Shown here: positions 11,341 through 23,213 of the stretch, piece by piece
How the letters are laid out: each line of letters starts with the position of its first letter
Numbering within the stretch: position 1 is the stretch's first letter
Assembly (NCBI RefSeq): GCF_022539505.1
Contig: NC_061514.1
Span: 245,942,124-246,006,123 of the forward strand
Direction of reading: 5' to 3'
Source: Lolium rigidum
Taxonomy: Eukaryota; Streptophyta; Magnoliopsida; Poales; Poaceae
Length of the DNA: 64,000 bases
Position numbers and translations under genes: made by a program
Notes under the pieces: model-generated
Databases searched by the model: none
What the model was told of the DNA's origin: nothing
What the model saw: the letters and a program-made list of their open reading frames with translations, nothing else

Positions 11341-12874
11341 TGATACGTCTCCAACGTACCTACAATTTCTGATGTTCCATGCTTGTTTTATGACAATACT
11401 TACATGTTTTGCTTGCACTTTATAATGTTTTTATGCGTTTTCCGGAACTAACCTATTAACGAGATGCCACAGTGTCAATTCCTGTTTTCTGCTGTTTTTG
11501 GTTCCAGAAAGGCTGTCCAGGCAATATTCTCGGAATTCGACGAAACGAAGACCAAACATCATAATTCACCGAGACGGACCAGGACACCGAAGGGGAGTCA
11601 GAGAGGAGGCCTGGGGCCCCCAGACAATAGGGCCGCGCGGGCTCCACCCTGGCCGCACCGGCCTATGGGGAGGAGGCCCCAGGCGCCCTCCTGCGCCGCC
11701 TCTTCGCCTATATAAGCCCTTTCGACCTAAAAACGCGAGACCAATTGACGAAACTCCAGAAAGACTCCAGTGGCGCCGCCACCATCGCGAAACTCCGTTT
11801 CGGGGGACGAAAGTCTCTGTTCCGGCACCTGCCGGGACGGGGAAGTGCCCCGGAAGCCATCTCCATCGACGCCACCGCCTCCATCATGCTCCGTGAGTAG
11901 TTCCCCCATGGACTACGGGTTCTAGCTGTAGCTAGTTGGTATTCTCTCCCCCATGTACTTCAATACAATGATCTCATGAGCTGCCTTACATGATTGAGAT
12001 TCATCTGATGTAATCGGTGTTGTGTTTGTTGGGATCCGATGGATTGTTACATTGTGATTAGTCTATCTATAAAGTTTGTGAAGTTATTGTTGCTGCAATC
12101 TTGTTGTGTTTAATGCTTGTCACTAGGGCCCGAGTGGCATGATCTTAGATTTAAGCTCTATACTTATTGCTTAGATTGTATCTACAAGTTGTATGCACAT
12201 GTCTATGTCCGGAACCAAAGGCCCCAAAGTGATAGAAATTGGGACAAGCTGGAGGGAAAGGCTTAGATATGAGGATCACATGTTTTCACGGAGTGTTAAT
12301 GCTTTGCTCCGGTGCTCTATTAAAAGGAGTGCCTTAATTTCCAGTAGATTCCCTAGAGGCCCGGCTGCCACCGGTTGGTAGGACAAAAGATGTTGTACAA
12401 GTTTCTCATTGCGAGCACGTATGACTATATATGGAAAACATGCCTACATGATTAATGATCTTGATGTTCTGTCTTAATGCTATTTCAATCCTATCAATTG
12501 CCCAACTGTAATTTGTTCACCCAACACTTGTTATTGGAGAGTTACCACTAGTGTAGATAGCTGGGAACCCCGGTCCATCTTTCATCATCATATACTCGTT
12601 CTACATGTCATTGGAAGTAGTATCAACTATTTTCTCGGTGCCATTGCTCTCATATTACTATTACTCGCTCGCTGTGTTACTATTACTACTTGCTCTCATA
12701 TCATCGCTACTTTCACATCACCCCTGTTACTAGTGCTTTTCCAGGTGCAGCTGAATTGACGACTCAGTTGTTAAGGCTTATAAGTATTCTTTACCTCCCC
12801 TTGTGTCGAATCAATAAATTTGGGTTTTACTTCCCTCGAAGACTGTTGCGATCCCCTATACTTGTGGGTTATCA
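11341..12874 (+). repeat. Element A 3' LTR
   Basis: 1534 bp from TGATACGTCTCCAACG to CTTGTGGGTTATCA. TATA-like motif TATATAAG at 11709-11716. It shares short blocks with the LTRs of F and I (for example TGTTTGTTGGGATCCGATG), so these families are related. Beyond 12874 the sequence changes to element C; the 5' LTR is outside the window, so the TSD (expected TCCAC) cannot be checked. Confidence 0.8.
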
Positions 12875-14429
12875 TCCACCCACTTCGTCTTCAACATCGA
12901 GCTCCCGACGAACTACCGAGCCCTAGATCTTTGGTGTCGTCCACCGGAGCCTCGCCGCGCCATCGTCTGCAGGGAGCCGCCGAAGCTCATCATCGTGCCA
13001 TCGCCCGGAGGAGCTCATCGAGCCATTGCCTTCCGAGCATCAACTCGAGCGATGCCGCCGCCGCTCGCGTTTTCTTCCTCTGCTTCACGCGTTGCCGGTC
13101 CTCCACGACGGGGAACCATGTCTCTGCACTGGGCAAGTCCCTCTGGCGATGTCGCAGTCGATTGCTCAGTCATTCTTGCCTGATCATGCTAGGATAGAAA
13201 CCTTAGGTTAGATTAAACCTAGAGTATTTTTTATTTTCTAGATCTCTCAAAACACATGCTCATAGTTGTTTGCGGTTCTTGGTAGATCCAATACTTCGCA
13301 AATTTAACCAAGTTAGGCATTGCATGTATTCCGTGTATGTAGATATGTTGGATCACATTCGTGCTAGTTCGTTTGTGCTAGAGAACGATGAGCCAGAAAT
13401 TCCACCAAACCTTCCGCCAGTTATTCCGACCGTTTTGCTTGCGGGTTGGCCTGGTTCTGATCCCCCGGTTCAAGATCTACCAATCGTAGTTGAACAAATA
13501 GAGATTCTATCTCCCTCGACAACTTACGCTCCCCATGCTCCCCAATTTTCCAGAATTCACGAGGAATATCTGGCGAGCAAGAGGGGCTGAAGAGAATGTC
13601 AAAGAAAGTTCAAGAGGCGGAGCAGAAAAGGGCCTCCAAAGTGATCAACAGAGATGGTCTCCGGGGGACTTGGTTTCCCTGCCACCCGGATCCAAATCAG
13701 CTCTGGATCTTGCTCGACGAGGGATTCCTCAACAAGAAGAACATCGAGCATTTTGAAGATAAAGCCTCTCCGGCTCCTAAGCCTGGTTACATAGTCATGT
13801 GCCGGGCTTGGATTGAGCACGGCCTGTCACTTCCGGCCTCCAAGTTCTTCTTGGAGGTGCTGGATAAATATGAGCTCGCGCCGCATAACACTTGCCCCAA
13901 CAGCTTCATGGTGCTCTCCAACTTCCAAACTCTCTGCGAAGGATATCGCGGAGTAGAACCAGACATCAAACTCTTCCAATGGTTCTACCGGATCCGACCG
14001 GAGTATGAATCGGAGAAGAACATCTGCAACTGCGGCAGCGTCACCTTCATCCTAAGAGCCCAGAGGAACTTCCCTGCGCTTGCCTCCCATGAATCCGCGA
14101 GTGGTTCTATCACAAGAACCTCTCCTCCAAGGACCAAGCTAGCAAGCTGCCGTAATTCAAGGAGGAGGCCGTGAAAGAAACTCATTTCTGGAAGGAGTGC
14201 CCCAACTTGAATGATCATCAAAGCCTGCTACACATGGTGGAGAGAATCGGCAATCTCAGTGAGCGAGGTTTGAAGGGGAGTGACATTACCCTTAGCTGGT
14301 TTACTCGGAGGATCTAGCCTATTCAATCCCGACCCAACCTCATTTGCCGTTTCACCAATATGATGGACAAACTGTGCATCACCACCCATACTCTCCCTGT
14401 TGACTTCGTGAAGATTCGGGCTCGCACCC
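12875..14429 (+). mobile_element. Element C, left fragment
   Basis: Remnant of an older retroelement-type gene, bounded on the left by the LTR of A and on the right by D. 12875-13260 is GC-rich 5' leader-like sequence followed by an AT-rich stretch that could be an intron; 13270-14429 is coding remnant. It resumes at 34866 after D. No LTR of C is visible, so its own orientation as an element is unknown. Confidence 0.6.
13270..14429 (+). pseudogene. Transposase_28-like extra gene of element C, 5' exons
   Basis: Recognised by similarity in motif order to the 'putative gypsy type transposon' (Transposase_28-like) family, an extra gene carried by some plant Ty3/gypsy elements. A frame at 13270-13590 gives a Pro-rich N-terminal segment; 13596-14174 gives the core, with KYELAPHNTCPNSF, then a gap and GVEPDIKLFQWFYRIRP, comparable to the equivalent parts of E, G and K. 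Near 14090 the frame shifts; the alternative frame continues with HFWKECPNLNDHQSLLHMVE, has a stop near 14318, and runs to the D insertion. The exon continues at 34866. Function of the family is unknown; it is not a demonstrated transposase. Confidence 0.6.
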
Positions 14430-15697
14430 TGATGGATGTGAAATATGCAAATTTTTTCTCGCGTTCAAACCCTTAGCTAAGTCAAGAAATTGACTAAGTT
14501 TACCTCTCAACTTGCCAGTAATGACTAATTAATGCAAAGATATGCAATCTCTTCTATTTTTGGATGATGTGCAGGAAATCACGTCATAATGACAAATGGA
14601 CCTGCAATTACTGGAGAAAATTGCGTCAGGAGCATGGCAAAGTTGACTACGCTCGAAGAGGCGGTTCCAGGGGCTTTAACGGGCATGGTACGGGCAAGCC
14701 CAATACCATGTGCCGCAGCCTTCCTGAGGTCAAACCCTATAAGTTTTGTGAAGGGGCCGATGCCAAAGAGAGATCCATTCGTCGCTAAACAGAGCCACCA
14801 TCCATCAGATCCATCTGCACCACACCGAAGGAGATCCACCGCCATAGTTCATCCATCCCATATCCATTCTCCTCCATAGCCATAGCCATCACCATTGTAA
14901 TAGAGATCTCCTTGAGAACTGACGACCATTGTAAGAATATTGTGGTTTCAATCTAAGTATTTTGCACAATGATTTTTATATTTGTTTGACCTTGATATTA
15001 TAGGTGAGTAGTCCTCACGGGCTGCGGGTTGGGGTGAATCCTCACATTGTTTATGTGCATCTAATCTTATTATATGTGTAAGGATTGAGTTTTGTTGTCT
15101 TGTATCCTTGTCTCCTTGCCTCGTTTCGATGATCTGCAGGTACCCATATCATTCGGATCGATCAAGGGAAGAGGTGGGATGAGTGGAGGACGGCGTGATA
15201 CCACGAAACCTCGGTGATAGAAAGGGGAACATAATGGTACATGTTTAGTGATTCATTCGGGATCATGGCACAATCATCTAGCTTAAGGGTTTGGTCTGTA
15301 TTAATATACTTAATAACTATTGTTGCTTGCACCTGTGAGGACATTGGTTGGACCAAGAGGCTCTTGTCACCTCTGGCTTTAGGGGCAAGAGTATTTACGG
15401 ATGTGCTACTCGCAAATCTCTTATATCTATTTTATTTATTACACATATGTGCTTCAATTATATAAGTATGACTAGCTGCAGGAGAAACCTTAACAATGGC
15501 CTATTTCCATCATTGAACACAACCCCCTTAAAAGTAAACTAGAAAGGTCCGGTAACAGAAAATAAAATAAACTAGCAAGTCTCGTAGATGTTTCCTTTAC
15601 ACAATTTTAGTAGTGCTTCCCAAGATTCGATTAAACCTAGGTCTTCTAGGGAAAAAGTTTATCATACTACAATCCGTAATCTGGATCGAAGGTATCA
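14430..15697 (+). repeat. Element D 5' LTR
   Basis: Starts TGATGGATGTGAAATA, ends GAAGGTATCA. Its body reappears at 26940-27324 and 33983-34865 with scattered substitutions and one clear block difference near 14690, where the 3' copy (27196-27230) carries extra CCGCCGTAAC-type sequence. Confidence 0.85.
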
Positions 15698-15708
15698 ACC
15701 CCTTTTTC

Positions 15709-15726
15709 TGGCGCCATTGCCGGGGA
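15709..15726 (+). other. Primer-binding site of D (tRNA-Asp type)
   Basis: TGGCGCCATTGCCGGGGA, eleven bases after the LTR end. Primer sites of this kind are characteristic of Athila elements. Confidence 0.75.
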
Positions 15727-15901
15727 AGCAATTTCTCTATTCTGATAAGGTTACTGGAGACCTTGTTAGTCATTTATTTTTGGTTTTAAGTTTTTAATTA
15801 CTATTATTAGTTTACTTTTTTTATTCTCTACTTGAAACCCCAAAAAATTTAGTTACTTGTTCTTTTACAATCATAGAAGAAATACCAAAAATATAATCAC
15901 T

Positions 15902-17626
15902 ATGATATAAAAGAAGCTTGGGGAATATGCTATCCCCAATGATGATTTTATTCGTGCACCCATAACTCAGCCCGCTGTTACCGCGGAGAACTATGAAATT
16001 AAGCCTAACCTTTTGAGTTTGGTTCAGAAGAACCAATTTGGAGGCTCACCCGCTGAGGACTCAAGCATGCACTTAAATACATTCACTGAAATAAGTGATA
16101 TGATGCGCTTTAAAGATGTTGACCCCAATGTGGTAAAATTACGCTTGTTTCCTTTTTCACTAAGAGGAAAAGCAAAAGACTGGTTGCTAGCTTTGCCTAA
16201 AAGCACTATAACTTCATGGGATGAATGTACTAATATATTCATGACTAAGTTTTTTCCACTAGCAAAGACTATGCAGCTGCGTTCTAACATTATAGATTTT
16301 ATACAAGAAGGTCACGAGCCACTAGCGCTTGCATGGGAAATGATGAAAGAAGCCACCATGAATTATCCAAGTCATGGAATGGAGGACTAGTTAATCTTGC
16401 ACTTATTTTATAATGCCCTTAACCCAATGTCTAAGTCTATGCTTGATAATGCAGCCAGAGGAACATTCATGAGCAAGCCAGTTGAACTGGCAAGGAGACT
16501 TCTAGACGATATGCAAAGCAACCATGCCCAATGTCATGTAGAAAGATCTTCCTCAAGGGTGAATTCAATCACCAAAGGTAACAATGAAGAGCTTACTTCA
16601 AAGGTAGATGAGCTTATAAATATTCTAAAGGGTAAGGAAAATACCCAAGTTAATGCCATCACCAACTCTAATGTTGAGGAAGTAGACATCATAGCAAAAA
16701 ATCCTTGTAACCCTGCATGGAAGAGTCAAAACTATGGCTCTAATTTTCCAAAAAAATATAACAATATTGCAGGAGTTCCAAATAATAATTACACTAATGG
16801 TAGTGGAGCAAGCGATGGTAATACTTCAATTGAAAATACTTTCAAAAAAATTATGCATGCTCAAATTGAACAAAGTAGTACCGTTACAAAGTTTACTGAA
16901 AATCATAGAACTATGTTAGGGAATTTACCTAATCAGAATGTTTCTCTTAAGAACGAAGTTCAAGTTCTATAGGAAAGGATAAAGACCGTTGAGGCGCAAC
17001 TGCGGAAGATAGCTGAAGGCCAAACTATAATACTTGCAAGATTTGTAGGTAAGCCAGAGCCAAACCCCGTTGAAGACCTCAAGATGATGAGGATCGATAG
17101 AGAAGGAGAAGCACCTGAAGAACTGGACTATAGAAATGCTCCAACACCAGAATACTCCGTAGAAGATCTAATAAAGATGGTCACGGTAAAACATACCGGA
17201 GTCGATGAAGGTTATGGTGTAAGGTACCGTCAATTTATTCATGAAGTAGCATGCAAAGTTCGTGATTTAGAATAGAAATATAAGAAGCTAGCTGAAAAAG
17301 TTCAGGCTAAGCTTGATGATATATTTCAGCCCACTATTAAGATTCATATTGAAACAAATGAGGTGGCTGCACTTTGCGATCTTGGTGCAAGCATCTCCAC
17401 AATTCCAAAAAGCTTAATTGGTAAGTTAGGGATGGGGCCATTTAAAACTACTGAGCTAAGACTTCACTTAGCTGATTCAACGTATAGACATGTTGTAGGC
17501 ATGCATAAAAGATAACATTGTAGTAGAAATTAAAGGATGTCCTGCTCTTATTGATCTTGTTATTTTAGACATGCCTGAAGATCCTATTGCTCATATAATC
17601 CTAGGAAGGCAATTTCTTAGAACTAT
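15902..17626 (+). pseudogene. Element D gag-protease, main part
   Basis: One continuous frame encodes an Athila-type gag (FPFSLRGKAKDWLLALP and MTKFFPLAKT, 16120-16270) followed by an Asn-rich spacer and a retropepsin with the active-site motif ALCDLGASISTIP around 17370-17410. ATG at 15902. The frame is broken mainly by nonsense codons: 15908-15910, 16388-16390, 16970-16972 and 17273-17275; a frameshift follows near 17508, after which VVEIKGCPALIDL and ILGRQFLRT complete the protease. Element E then interrupts at 17627. Gag would form particles and the protease would cleave the polyprotein; neither can be made intact now. Confidence 0.82.
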
Positions 17627-18336
17627 TGTCGTCGTGGTGGAATGGCAGATGCCATGGGATGGCTTAAGTTGGAGCCGAATGTGCGCTCGAGGATCCGGGG
17701 GAGGGTTTAGTTGAAAGGGAAAAGAGTAACAGGATTCCAGATTGTATTGCTAAACTTGGCTGAAAGCCAGAGGTTGAAGAACGTACAATACAAGACCTAG
17801 TTCTACTTGCTACTGATCTGATCTCCCCCACAGGGGTGTGCCCCCTCTCCTTATATAGGGGAGAGGGTGCCTTACAAGGGAAGAAACCCTAATGGAATCT
17901 TTGATGAGCTAAGCTACTTTATAAAGCTTCTTTGGCCCCAGTGACACCGCTTCTGTCTTTAATCAGGAACTCGTCCGGTATCTTTAGCGTCAGCAGCTCC
18001 TTTGGCGTCAGGTCTTCGATTGAAGCTGAAGTGTTTCTCTCATCTTGTCCTTTGGTCCTTGGTGGAATCATTGACTGGAATGCCGACATGCTACAGTTGA
18101 GCCTATGCCGGATCTCCGGTATCTTTACCTCTGAGCTCCGGTATCTTTGCCTTGGTGGCATAAACTCTCTTGCTCCCCGAGCTCCGGCATACCCCTCCTG
18201 GGATACCAGTTGGTACTAGCTTAGCTTTGTTGAAATTAACCTTTAGAATCCGGATCAATCTTTAATCCGGTTTACAAATAACATATTATGGCGTATTTGC
18301 CATAGTCTTGGCCTACCGGGGGCCATCTCCCCGACA
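17627..18336 (-). repeat. Element E 3' LTR (left copy)
   Basis: 710 bp. Contains TTATATAG at 17851-17858 inside an inverted repeat (CCCTCTCC 17843-17850, GGAGAGGG 17860-17867). The right copy is 673 bp because of small deletions. Confidence 0.85.
17851..17858 (-). promoter_or_regulatory. TATA box in the loop of an inverted repeat, E LTR
   Basis: CTATATAA on the minus strand, held between 8-bp complementary arms; the second LTR has the same structure at 22535-22559. Nearly symmetric, so it could in principle work in both directions. Confidence 0.45.
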
Positions 18337-18353
18337 TTAGTCCCCGAAGCTGG
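18337..18353 (-). other. Polypurine tract of E
   Basis: On the minus strand CCAGCTTCGGGGACTAA directly precedes the LTR start TGTCGGGG. G has the near-identical tract at 36260-36276. Confidence 0.6.
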
Positions 18354-19206
18354 TATAGTCCGGCGGATTTTATCCGACGGGCCATGCCAGGTTCTTATCC
18401 CGAACATACCGGATTAACCCTTCCGGTTTCAAATTAAACTTAGTCGGCTTCTTTTTGCCGGTTTCTTTGTCATTAAACTCTCCTCGACGAGGTCGAGAAT
18501 AACTTGAGAACCGCACTTGTCAGTGACATGCACACTGTAACTGACATGGCAGTGTCAGGGGTCAAATCCCTCGTCTCCCGCGCACATTTAATGTGCCACA
18601 CCCGATCCGTGTGGCCCTCCGTGTGGCAACCTCCAAAACGGTGTGTATCTTGGCTCCACGTGGCGGCCCATTATCTGAAGAGGGGCGGCCCGAGCGGTTT
18701 CCGGCCCATTAACCACCTCGCTGTTTAAGGGCGACGGTTCCTCCTCCTCTTCACCGCACTTCTCCACTTCGCCATTTCCGTCCTCCAAGCCGTCTGCGCT
18801 CAGAGCTGCTGCGCCGCCGCCCGTCGCCAAGATCATCTTCTCCGGCGAAGTTCTAAGGGGAGCGCTCTGCGCTGCTCAGGCTTTCATCCTCGCCAACATG
18901 CTGATTCTTCACCCTCTCTTCTCTCCGAGGCGTACTGCCTCTCGAGGTTCTGCGCCACCGCTCGCCGCCGACGCCCTTTTCTCCGGCGAACTCTCGGTTC
19001 AACACCTCGGGGGTCCTCCGCCGCCCATCTATAGTTAGTGTGGCTCTATCTGGTTCCCTTCTGTCCTCATTGTTCTTCGTGTTCTTCATAGGTGCGGTAG
19101 ATTTATTTACCCCCTTTTCCTTTTCATTTTTTCTTGTGTCTAGATCTTCACTAACCGAGTAGAAGTCCAGAATCGTGTTGTTAGGTAGCTCCGGTACCTT
19201 AGAGAA

Positions 19207-22200
19207 ATGTCTTCCGATGAATCTGGCGAGGAGCTATCTGGTAGCACTCAATTTAGTGAAGAGCTCGAGGTTTCTATGGAAGAAGAAACCGTAGAGCAAG
19301 AAGCCGATGGGCTGGAAGAGGATCTCGCCCGGCTGGAGGAAGAAGCCGGCGGTCCGCATCAAGAAGCTGGTTCTAGCTCCACGGTTTAGACCCATGGTGC
19401 CTGGAAGGGTTCCGACGTGAGCCAGGCAGAAATCGACTGGCTATAGCGGTCCCGAAGGATAACGGAAGAGTTATTCTGCCGGATTCCGGGCAAGGAGCGG
19501 GAGCCTGTGCCCAATCCAGGTGAAGTAGTTGTCTTCACTGCCCATTTTGAGCGCGGTTTTGGTCTTCCGGCGCCTCCTTGACTTCTACGAGCTTCAGCCC
19601 CATCATCTTCCTGGCAATGCCATTTTCTATCTTTCTTCTTTTGTCTCGTTCATGGAAGGTTTCGTCAGCCCCCTGCCTACCGTCGAGACCTTCGCTCGTT
19701 TTTACAATCTCCGGATCAATTCGATCCAGGACCCGAAACTTCCAACCCCCAAGCCCATTGTTCAGTGCAGGGCATGCATACTCATGCCCCACCAGGGGAG
19801 CCTATATTACAGGTTTTCCGGTTTAGAGTCGTGCCGAGCGTGGCAAGAGACTTTTTTCTATGTCCGGAACTCCGGCCCCTCCGACTTCATTAACCTTCCG
19901 GCGTATGTTCCCGGCGTACCCGCCAGAACCAACTGGCGATTCAACCCCCAGGAGGGCCACGGCGAGACCAACCGGATCGTCCGGTATATGGAGACGCTCA
20001 ACGACACCACCAACATCTGCGCTGACGACATCGTGCGCACTTTTGTCTCGCGCCGGGTTCTTCCCCTGCAGTGCCGCGTGCACAAGTTTTTCCAAATGAC
20101 CGGGCGGAGGGATCCCACGAGGATCACAACCTTCTCCCTGAGCAAATCTGACGTGGTCCTGAAAGCCAGACAGATGTGCAAAACCAAGATGCTGGTTGAG
20201 TGGAAGTGGGGTATGCAGCCTTTCAGCCGCAGGCGCCCGCCAACGCCCCAAGTAAGATCTTGGGGCTTCCGGAATATTGCTTCCGGGAAGCTGAAAACTG
20301 TTCTTTTAACTTGCTTATTCCTTGTATTGCAGGACTTTCCTCGTATCAGCGCCGAGGTGCCGGAATCTTTTGCCCCCAAACGTGTCTTCGAAGACGACAT
20401 GGACGTGGACCCGTATACGATCGGAAACGTACATAAGATGGGCCCGACGCACTCCCAATGCCCCGGTAAAACTCCTTCCCGGGACAATGCTTTCGACAGC
20501 GATGATGATTGCATAATGCTTGAGGTACTTGATTCGCTTCCCTTATCTTATGTTTTCTCTGCCATGTCGGTTTCAGCTGATCAAGATCGTCAGGTGCTGG
20601 AGCACGTGACTCCGCTTGCTGCTGAGGTTGGGGATCCTCCGGCTCCTCGAGTCCGGAAGACTCCGGCTTCCGACGCCGGTAGCAGCGATGCTCTGGCTCC
20701 CAAGCTCCAGAAGAAATCGAGCTCCGGGCCTCCCTGGAGGAAGAGGAAGCACGAGATTTCGTTCTCCTCCGAGTAAACTTCATCATCACACCTTTCCGGT
20801 TTACACCTTCGTACTTGATACTTTCTGCAGCTAACTCCCATCTTTTATCTTTCAAGCCTGCTCTTGAAGTTACCAGGAGCGCGTCCGGAATGAAGCCGGA
20901 AGCTCTCAAAGACAGCGGCAAGGCACAAGACCCTCCTCACAAAAGTCTGGCACACTCTGGTGCCGGCAAATCTCCTTCCTCCCCTCAGGGAGATTCAACA
21001 AGTTCGGGGAGCGCGGCCCCTAAAAGGAAACATTCCCGCACGGGGGATGATTTTTCTTCCCCTCCAGAGATTGAAGACACCGGCACCAGCAACACGGGCG
21101 CTGGTTCAGAACAAGCCAGATGGCCAGAACCTTTGGTTCCACCCTTTCTTGAAGAAACCAGCAAAGCAACTGCCTCTCCCGGCAAGACTTCCCCTTCTGC
21201 ACCAAGGAAACCGGCTCCGCCGGCCAAGGCCGCAGCTGCACCGACACCGACATCCTCCAACAAGCCTCCTCTCGCTCCTTCCGGCCAGAAATCTTCTTCC
21301 CGGAGGAGCGCAATGCTCACCACGGAGCAGCTCTCCGGAGTCGTTAAAGCTGCCACGCTTCCGCCCACCATCTCCCAGGCCCTAACCCTACACGCCGGGC
21401 GTGCTGCGAGGGATGCTGGCGAGAAGGTTTCAGCACAGCTGGGCCAGATCGTTGAGCTGAACCGCGGCGATGCCAACTTGGGTGCGCTGCAGCGATACGT
21501 GGATAAGTGGAACCTCTCCGACCACACCGAGGCCACTCTTGGCGTCGGCAAGGACAAGCAGGTGGTGACTGATCCGCGCGGCCCCCAGAATGCAGTGTAG
21601 CACCTGGCGCGCCTCAAGAGTGTTGTGCGGGAGTTTGACAACGCTTGGCACGATGCCGACAAGAACGTGCTGGTAAGATTTTTAACCGAACTTGAACTTT
21701 TATGATGATACCGAATTGTTTCCAACTTAGACCGTGTAGATATATATCCTCATAGTCCCCGAGTTTCGGGTTAAGCACGCAGTACTTAGCGTGAAACTGC
21801 TTAGAAAAAACCGGCATACGTAGTCCTCGAGTCTCGGGTTAAGCATGCAAAACTTAGTGCAAACTTGTTGCAAAAACCGATATCTCTCATGGTTAATTTC
21901 ACAGGGCGTGTTGGACTCGCGCAAACAACTCTTTGAAGATCTGCTGTCGAGCACCGCGACCTTACCCAAGCCTTTGTCACGCCTCAGCTATCCCATAGCC
22001 AATGCCAAGGTTTGTTTGATCTCACCGGCTTCTTTTGTACCAGTTTTGCCTCCACATAAATTTACTAAACTGTCTCCTTTGCGCAGCCGCGCTTCCGGAA
22101 GCCTCCCTTGACGATCTCACCAGCCAGGTTGCTGCCCTCAAAGGTAAGCCATTTCCGCCGGTTTCTTTTTCTCTTATTGTTTTATTTTATTAACTCAATT

Positions 22201-22310
22201 CATGCCGGATTTCAGCTGAAAAGGAGGAGTTGTCTGCCCAGCACCGGCGCGAGCTGCAGGCTCAGCGAGATGCAGCTGCCAACATGAAGGCGCAGCTGCT
22301 TTAGGTGGGG
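19207..22310 (+). pseudogene. Transposase_28-like extra gene of element E (antisense)
   Basis: Spliced gene on the strand opposite to E. The first exon starts at the ATG at 19207 with an acidic Ser/Glu-rich segment, stops at 19387-19389 and 19444-19446, and shifts frame near 19575. The core follows (DFYELQPHHLPGN, SFVSFMEGFV, WRFNPQEGHGETN) to about 20250. An 81-bp intron, 20252-20332 (GTAAGATC...TTGCAG), has no stop and keeps frame. Next come Lys/Arg- and Pro-rich, probably disordered exons (PPWRKRKHE at about 20730; 20831-21600 with APPAKAAAAPTPTSSN) and short exons from 21600 to 22310 with alpha-helical, coiled-coil-like composition. A promoter-like TTTAAGGG lies at 18724. Cellular role unknown. 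Confidence 0.6.
21753..21890 (+). repeat. 68-bp tandem duplication in an intron of the E gene
   Basis: Two diverged units starting TAGTCCCCGAG (21753) and TAGTCCTCGAG (21821), each followed by TCGGGTTAAGCA. The repeated core resembles the PPT of this group of elements read in reverse (CTCGGGGACTA). Confidence 0.55.
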
Positions 22311-22363
22311 ATGCAGCATGCCCAGGCGATGAAGGACGCCGCTGCTGCTGGTGAGACCAAGGT

Positions 22364-23036
22364 TGTCGTCGTGGTGGAACGGTAAATGCCATGGGATGGC
22401 TTAAGTTGGGGCCGAATGTGCGCTAGAGGATCCGGGGGAGGGTTTGGTTGAAAGGGAAAAGAGGAACAAGAACGTACGGTACAAGACCTAGTTCTACTTG
22501 CTACTGATCTGATATCCCCCCGCAGGGGTGTGCCCCCTCTCCTTATATAGGGGAGAGGGTGGCTTACAAGGGAAGAAAACCTAATGGAATCTTTGATGAG
22601 CTAAGCTACTTTATAAAGCTTGTTTGGCCCCAGTAACACCGCTTCTTTCTTTAATCAGGAATTGGTGACATCGTCCGGTATCTTTAGCGTCAGCAGCTCC
22701 TTTGGCGTCAGGGCTTCGATTAAAGCTGAAGTGCTTTGCTCATCCTGTCCTTTGGTCCTTGGTGGAATCTTTGACTGAAATGCCGACATGCTACAGTTGA
22801 GCCTATGCCGGATCTCCGGTATCTTTACCTCTGAGCTCCGGTATCTTTGCCTTGGTGGCATAAACTCTCTTGCTCCCCGTACTCCGGCATACCCCTCCTG
22901 GGATACTGGTTTGTACTAGCTTAGCTTCGTTGAACTTAACCTTTAGAATCCGGATCAATCTTTAATCCGGCTTACAAATAACATATTATGGCATATTTGC
23001 CATAGTCTTGGCCTACCGGGGGCCATCCCCCCGACA
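22364..23036 (-). repeat. Element E 5' LTR (right copy)
   Basis: 673 bp partner of 17627-18336. On its left (element-internal) side there is no recognisable primer site, consistent with the internal deletion ending here. Confidence 0.85.
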
Positions 23037-23041
23037 ACTAT

Positions 23042-23213
23042 TAAAGCTCTAATCAATTTACATGATGGGAATGTGACAATTGGACTACCATCCAAAGACC
23101 CATTTGTAGTACACTTCCCTATAAAGAAGACCACCAAACATGACGATGATGGGATCATCACTTTGAAAGCAATTTACTTTGGAGTGGGTCTTCCACTTCC
23201 AACACCTAGGTGA
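23042..23213 (+). pseudogene. Element D protease, C-terminal end
   Basis: Completes the gag-protease frame after E: the sequence resumes with IKALINLHDG, then HFPIKKTTKHDDDG, and stops at 23211-23213. No reverse transcriptase follows; the next 1.07 kb is non-coding. Confidence 0.7.

Larger units (their letters stand above)
17627..23036 (-). mobile_element. Element E: internally deleted Tat-like element with antisense gene
   Basis: LTRs 17627-18336 and 22364-23036, starting TGTCGTCGTGG and ending CCCCGACA on the plus strand, flanked by a perfect ACTAT duplication (17622-17626 and 23037-23041). The purine-rich tract lies next to the left LTR when read on the minus strand, so the element runs right to left. 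Between the LTRs only a plus-strand (antisense) spliced gene remains; gag, pol and the primer site are missing, so the deletion removed the whole 5' half of the internal region. It depends on other copies for movement. Confidence 0.85.
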
